Positions 60,150-64,000 of a stretch of 64,000 nt of DNA are shown here, one piece after another. The position numbers were made by a program, and so were the translations under genes. Source of the stretch: Lachnoclostridium sp. UBA3262 (GTDB lineage: Bacteria; Bacillota; Clostridia; Lachnospirales; Lachnospiraceae); NCBI GenBank assembly GCA_002362575.1, contig DEUM01000009.1, forward strand, positions 24,987 to 88,986, read 5' to 3'. Within the stretch, counting starts at the first letter, position 1, and the number at the start of each line of letters is the position of its first letter. The notes under the pieces are model-generated. The model had not been told where the DNA came from. It did not search any database and worked only from the letters and a program-made list of their open reading frames with translations.

Positions 60150-60476
60150 ATGGTATATGTGGAAAACGAGTTAATCGGGAAACGGCTAAAGCAGATACGA
60201 CGGCAGGCGGGGCTGAATTATACAGATATGGCAGAAGTGCTGGAAATCAGCGAGGGACATTATCGTAAGTTAGAGCGGGGTGTGTACGGTCTGGATGTCA
60301 AAAAGATACTTATGCTGTACACGAAAATGGATGTGGATCCGCTCTATCTTCTGCTCGGAAAGAGGAGCATGGATTTTCAGTATAATCTGGAAGAAGGTAA
60401 GACGGACCGGAACGCATTAGTATGCGAGTTGTTAGATTACTGTAAGCAGCAGCTGGCAGATACGACGGAGGACTGA
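60150..60476 (+). CDS. small XRE-type regulator
   Basis: The 108-aa product has an HTH core: IGKRLKQIRRQAGLNYTDMA, then LEISEGHYRKLERGVYGL. A short variable tail follows. ATG 60150 follows AAAGGAGGAG. The LytTR gene begins two bases after its stop, so the two are likely a regulatory unit. Confidence 0.88.
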   Translation: MVYVENELIGKRLKQIRRQAGLNYTDMAEVLEISEGHYRKLERGVYGLDVKKILMLYTKMDVDPLYLLLGKRSMDFQYNLEEGKTDRNALVCELLDYCKQQLADTTED

Positions 60477-60477
60477 G

Positions 60478-61182
60478 TTGGCGGATATATTAGTTTTTCA
60501 GAAACAGGGAGAAAATACAGATAAATTCGAAACAGCGGGGAAGACCGGGCAGGCAGAACATGTGATGCGTATCGTTACGGAAGAAAAGGGAGCAGAAGAA
60601 GCGGTGCAGACAAAAACTTACCGATTTATTCTTATTGATTTGGAGGGGATGGAGGAGAGCGGAATTGCATTTGCTTTTTTTGTGAGAGGATTAAAGGAGT
60701 ATCGGATGACTCCTATTTTGTTTTTTGCTAAAGATAAAAAATATGAACAGATGGCATTTCATGATATCCATTGTTATGATTATATGGTAAAGCCAATCTG
60801 TACGGAGGAAATGCTCCGGATTGTGTATTTGTATCTGACACATTCCCCCAATTTGGTGGAGGACAGTCAGATAAGATTTCAGGTATATGGAGAAGACTAT
60901 ATGATTTCGGTTCAGGATATTATATATATGGAAGCGTTGAACCGCAGTGTCTTTGTACATACGGTAAATTATATTTTGGAGGTTCCCTATATGAAACTGC
61001 GTGACTGCGTATCATACGGAGAGGGAGCGTTTCTCCAGTGTCACCGTTCCTATATCGTAAACCGGAGATATATACGAAAGATAGATTATGTAAATCATCA
61101 GATAGAATTAAAGGATGCAAAAGAGAAAATTTTTATGGGGAGAAAGTATGAAAGACTGCTCCGGCATAAATTTGACGATTGA
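60478..61182 (+). CDS. LytTR-type response regulator
   Basis: The 234-aa product has a receiver-like N-terminal half with Asp in FILIDLEGM and Lys in YDYMVKPI; the early acidic pair is not obvious. The C-terminal LytTR DNA-binding domain is clear (DIIYMEALNRSVFVHT, FLQCHRSYIVNRRYI). LytTR regulators control wall, competence or quorum-sensing genes. No histidine kinase is adjacent. The start is TTG 60478, after CGGAGG. Confidence 0.88.
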   Translation: MADILVFQKQGENTDKFETAGKTGQAEHVMRIVTEEKGAEEAVQTKTYRFILIDLEGMEESGIAFAFFVRGLKEYRMTPILFFAKDKKYEQMAFHDIHCYDYMVKPICTEEMLRIVYLYLTHSPNLVEDSQIRFQVYGEDYMISVQDIIYMEALNRSVFVHTVNYILEVPYMKLRDCVSYGEGAFLQCHRSYIVNRRYIRKIDYVNHQIELKDAKEKIFMGRKYERLLRHKFDD

Positions 61183-61233
61183 TAACGAAAGCAGTATACT
61201 GTGAATATTCGCAAAAGAGAGGAAAGAGATGGG

Positions 61234-61887
61234 ATGAAAGATATTTTTTTGATACGTCATGGCAGACAGTGCAGTAAGCTTTGCAATGTGGATGTGGAGC
61301 TGGATGAGACAGGGTGCAGACAGGCGGAGTTACTAGGCAGGCGGCTGGCATCCTATGGGCTGGAAAAGCTGTATTCATCTGACTTACTCCGCGCAAGGGA
61401 GACAGCGGAAATTATCAATCGGGCACTGGCTGTGCCATATGAGATATTACCGGATATCCATGAAATTAACTTTGGTTGTTTTACCGGAAAAACAAATGAG
61501 GAAATTCGTGAGAGCTATGCCGATTTCCAGATTGAGAGGGCGAAACATACGGCGGATTTAAAATACCCGGGGGGAGGCGAGTGCGGCACGGACGTAGTAG
61601 AGCGTGCAATGCCTCAGCTCAAAAAGCTGTGCGAGAGACCGGAAGACCGTGTGGGTGTTGTAACTCATGGGGGAGTCATTCGCTCTCTTTGTGCGCATGT
61701 TTTACAGACTGGACAAAAGAATAAGCTAAAGTTTGGGATCGACTTAGAAAATACCAGCCTGACGCACCTTATCTATGATAAGGAGAGAGATTTATTCTTT
61801 CTGGAACGTTTTAATGATTTTGCTCATCTGGAGGGGAGACCGGAGCTTTTGCGGAGGGGCTGGAAGACGTCCTTGGAGCGGTGTTGA
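61234..61887 (+). CDS. histidine phosphatase family protein
   Basis: The 217-aa enzyme has the family site RHG (FLIRHGRQ), Arg in SDLLRARETAE and His in VVTHGGVIRS. It is a phosphoglycerate-mutase-like phosphatase; the substrate cannot be read. ATG 61234 follows GAGGAAAGAG. Confidence 0.9.
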   Translation: MKDIFLIRHGRQCSKLCNVDVELDETGCRQAELLGRRLASYGLEKLYSSDLLRARETAEIINRALAVPYEILPDIHEINFGCFTGKTNEEIRESYADFQIERAKHTADLKYPGGGECGTDVVERAMPQLKKLCERPEDRVGVVTHGGVIRSLCAHVLQTGQKNKLKFGIDLENTSLTHLIYDKERDLFFLERFNDFAHLEGRPELLRRGWKTSLERC

Positions 61888-61956
61888 TAGTCTCCCCACC
61901 TTTACATTGTACGGCAGAACCCTCAAAAGCAAACTCTGGCATGGTAAAAAAAAGAG

Positions 61957-61988
61957 AAACTGGCAGTTTTCACACTACCAGTTTTTTT
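61957..61988 (+). terminator. terminator after the histidine phosphatase
   Basis: AAACTGG-C-AGT pairs with ACT-A-CCAGTTT, followed by seven Ts. Confidence 0.85.
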
Positions 61989-62078
61989 ATATGATATAGA
62001 AAATGTAAATACAGTTGTAATACAAGCAGCAAAGTAACTTAACAATGTACTAAAATTTTTACCGAATGGAGGAAGAAG

Positions 62079-62645
62079 ATGAACACAAATATAAAAACAA
62101 CTGCCCGGAAATCGAGTCTGGGAAAGAGCAGGGAGAATATAACGGAGATGGCTTTATGCGGTGTATTTACGGCACTTGTCTGCCTGCTTACGATGTATGT
62201 TCAGGTACAGATTATCCCGTCAAAGGGAGGTCTTGTTCATATCGGAAATGTGCCACTCTTTTTTGCCGCCGCCTTTTTTGGGAAAAAAATCGGGGCATTA
62301 TGCGGTGGACTTGGTATGGCACTGTCTGACCTTTTGACGCCGTGGGCGATTTATGCGCCAATCAGTTTCGTCGTTGTCGGGGCAATGGGTTTTGTTTTTG
62401 GACTTATTGTAAATAAAAAACCTACGCTTGTACGTCTTGTACTGGCTACCGTGGCGGCACTGGCAATCAAGCTGGCAGGATATTATATCGGGGAAGTCAT
62501 ACTGTATAGAAGTTTTGCTGTACCGCTTGCTTCAATTCCGGGAAACACTATTCAGATTGTGACGGGTGCGATTATTGCCATTCCGGTTATTTTAGTTACG
62601 AAGGGTGCAATGGCGACGTTCCGAAAGGAGGACGAACATGTATAA
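62079..62645 (+). CDS. ECF transporter S component
   Basis: The 188-aa product has six hydrophobic segments after a basic N-terminus. HIGNVPLFFAAAFFGKKIGA and GMALSDLLTPWAIYAP are typical of vitamin-type S components. It would bind a small nutrient and work with a shared energising module encoded elsewhere. ATG 62079 follows GGAGGAAG. The overlapping aminotransferase gene suggests an amino-acid-derived or PLP-related substrate, which is inference. Confidence 0.85.
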   Translation: MNTNIKTTARKSSLGKSRENITEMALCGVFTALVCLLTMYVQVQIIPSKGGLVHIGNVPLFFAAAFFGKKIGALCGGLGMALSDLLTPWAIYAPISFVVVGAMGFVFGLIVNKKPTLVRLVLATVAALAIKLAGYYIGEVILYRSFAVPLASIPGNTIQIVTGAIIAIPVILVTKGAMATFRKEDEHV

Positions 62646-63777
62646 AATGATGACACCGGGGCCGACTATGGTGGCGGATTCTGTTATGCAAGCACGGAGC
62701 CGTAAGTTTGGGAATCCGGATGTAGACGGTGATTTTTGTGAAGAATATCATCAGGTCTGCCGTTCACTGGCAGAGCTGTTACATACGGACAATGAAGTGT
62801 ACATTCTTGGCGGGGAGGGAATCCTTGCGCTGGAAGCTGCCTGCGCCTCTCTTACGGAGCCGGGAGATAAGGTCCTTGTCATAGATAACGGAATCTTTGG
62901 GAAAGGATTTGCTGACTTTGTAACGATATATGGCGGGTGTCCGGAGCTTTATACCGTAGATTACCATAAGCCGGTAGAGGTGGATGAACTGCGCCGTTTT
63001 CTGGAGAAGCATCACGATTATAAATATGCTACGGTCGTACATTGTGATACGCCTAGCGGTGTGCTGAATGATATCCGCTCCATATGTCCTTTGCTCAAGG
63101 AATATGGAATATTGACTGTAGTGGATTCTGTGGCGGCAATGTTTGGTGAGGAGGTTCGTGTCGACGACTGGGAAATTGATGTGATATGCGGCGGCTCACA
63201 GAAAGCATTGTCAGCGCCGCCGGGACTTGCCTTTGTGACGGTCAGTGAAGCTGCCATGCAGGCAATGGAACAGAGAAAACAGCCGATTGCATCCTTTTAC
63301 TGCAATCTTCTTACCTTTAAAAATTATTACCGGGATAAATGGTTTCCATATACAATGCCAATCAGCGATATATATGGACTGGCAGAAGCGGTGCGTTTAG
63401 TGAGAGAGGATAAAAATCGAATCGAAAGGCATCAGAGAATCGCGGCGGCGGTCAGGGAAACCATGAAAAAGGCAGGGTTATCACTGTATCTAGAATACGG
63501 GGATGCGGCTACCGTAACGGTAATCCGTGTTCCGTCCGGTATAAGAGATACGGAAATTATAGAGACAATGAAAGAAAAATACGGCATACTCATATCCGGA
63601 AGTTTCGATGTGCTGGCGGGGAAGGTGATTCGGCTTGGGCACATGGGGAATAATGCAAAGGTAGAAGATGTTGCAGATATGCTTTCTGCACTGACAAAAA
63701 CCTTGAATGAACTTGGATTTGTTTGTCAGTGTGAAATGGGGCATATGTTTCAAAGTCAGTATAGTACTCAAGAATAA
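62638..63777 (+). CDS. class V PLP-dependent aminotransferase (AGXT-like)
   Basis: The 379-aa enzyme resembles alanine-glyoxylate and serine-glyoxylate aminotransferases: MTPGPTMVADSVM at the start, VDSVAAMFGEE with the PLP Asp, and GGSQKALSAPPGLAF with the PLP lysine. It may also be a 2-aminoethylphosphonate-type transaminase. ATG 62638 overlaps the ECF gene by eight bases and follows AAAGGAGG. The last 30 residues are Cys/Met-rich (VCQCEMGHMF). Confidence 0.9.
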   Translation: MYKMMTPGPTMVADSVMQARSRKFGNPDVDGDFCEEYHQVCRSLAELLHTDNEVYILGGEGILALEAACASLTEPGDKVLVIDNGIFGKGFADFVTIYGGCPELYTVDYHKPVEVDELRRFLEKHHDYKYATVVHCDTPSGVLNDIRSICPLLKEYGILTVVDSVAAMFGEEVRVDDWEIDVICGGSQKALSAPPGLAFVTVSEAAMQAMEQRKQPIASFYCNLLTFKNYYRDKWFPYTMPISDIYGLAEAVRLVREDKNRIERHQRIAAAVRETMKKAGLSLYLEYGDAATVTVIRVPSGIRDTEIIETMKEKYGILISGSFDVLAGKVIRLGHMGNNAKVEDVADMLSALTKTLNELGFVCQCEMGHMFQSQYSTQE

Positions 63778-63797
63778 AAAACTGAAAATCCCGCAAC

Positions 63798-63826
63798 TTT
63801 ACTTTGACCTGCCAATATGATACACT
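63798..63826 (+). promoter_or_regulatory. promoter of the homocysteine methyltransferase gene
   Basis: TTTACT (63798-63803) and TACACT (63821-63826), spacer 17 bases. No SAM or B12 riboswitch is visible in the short leader. Confidence 0.4.
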
Positions 63827-63877
63827 GTTTCCATATTGCGGTATTCAGGACGAGCGTTAGAAAGGAGTTAAGGTGAT

Positions 63878-64000
63878 ATGCCGGATAGTGATAAAAGGAG
63901 TACCATGCGGAAAGATTTTAAACAACTTTTGAATAAAGGTTTTGTGATTCTTGATGGGGCAACCGGTTCAAACCTGCAGAGGGCGGGAATGAAAAGTGGA
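63878..64000 (+). CDS. homocysteine S-methyltransferase-type protein, 5' end only
   Basis: The 41 visible codons include FVILDGATGSNLQRAGM, the N-terminal motif of the homocysteine-binding barrel of MetH and related methyltransferases. The rest lies beyond the window. Two starts are possible: ATG 63878 after AAAGGAG, or ATG 63905 after AAAAGGAG, nine codons later. Confidence 0.8.
   Translation, partial: MPDSDKRSTMRKDFKQLLNKGFVILDGATGSNLQRAGMKSG

Overview
The window is a chromosomal segment of a Gram-positive, endospore-forming Clostridia, most likely Lachnospiraceae. The evidence is low-to-moderate GC with AGGAGG-type ribosome binding sites, a Phe T-box ahead of pheST, CIRCE control of groESL, sporulation genes (gpr, spoIIP, a SpoIID/LytB protein), a eukaryotic-type HisA, and several families typical of that group (DUF5685, DUF6062, DUF6142, DUF2225, lysine-rich Ig-like secreted proteins). 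No rRNA, tRNA, CRISPR array or intact transposase was seen.

Layout. 1-9.5 kb: a CDF cation transporter, a J-domain/DUF5685 operon ending in an arylsulfotransferase-like lipoprotein, fabH, a nucleosidase and a SpoIID/LytB protein. 9.5-15.7 kb: BrkB-like membrane protein, AraC regulator, an Ig-like secreted protein whose 3' end abuts an inverted transglutaminase fragment, an HD-GYP phosphodiesterase, a Fic relic and two orphan genes. 15.7-32.4 kb: housekeeping genes (T-box-pheST, VanZ, AP2-like protein, two SleB-type hydrolases, thrC, hisA, glnS, groESL), separated by unusually long multi-branched palindromes. 32.5-38.0 kb: a secreted GLUG-repeat protein, a PASTA Ser/Thr kinase and an HTH-like partner.

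38.1-45.7 kb is an AT-rich cassette that I cannot assign to any described system. It holds a short HTH protein, an endonuclease/exonuclease/phosphatase-fold enzyme, an 861-aa orphan, five small proteins (four membrane-anchored), a meiotic-clade-like AAA+ ATPase and a TerB-like protein. Four of the proteins end in the same short C-terminal module, which suggests a common partner such as the ATPase. This is the best candidate for an undescribed system.

45.7-54.0 kb is a paralog-rich region. A 1.3-kb segment carrying an Rpn/PD-(D/E)XK gene is duplicated, with one copy damaged by two small palindromic insertions. Four zinc-ribbon proteins lie around it. A promoter-like element (TTGAAA-N21-TATA) recurs ahead of this region's operons and ahead of the AAA/TerB cassette.

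54.0-64.0 kb returns to core genes: guaB, an amidase, dCMP deaminase, rpsT, gpr-spoIIP, regulators, a histidine phosphatase, an ECF S component with an aminotransferase, and the 5' end of a homocysteine methyltransferase gene.
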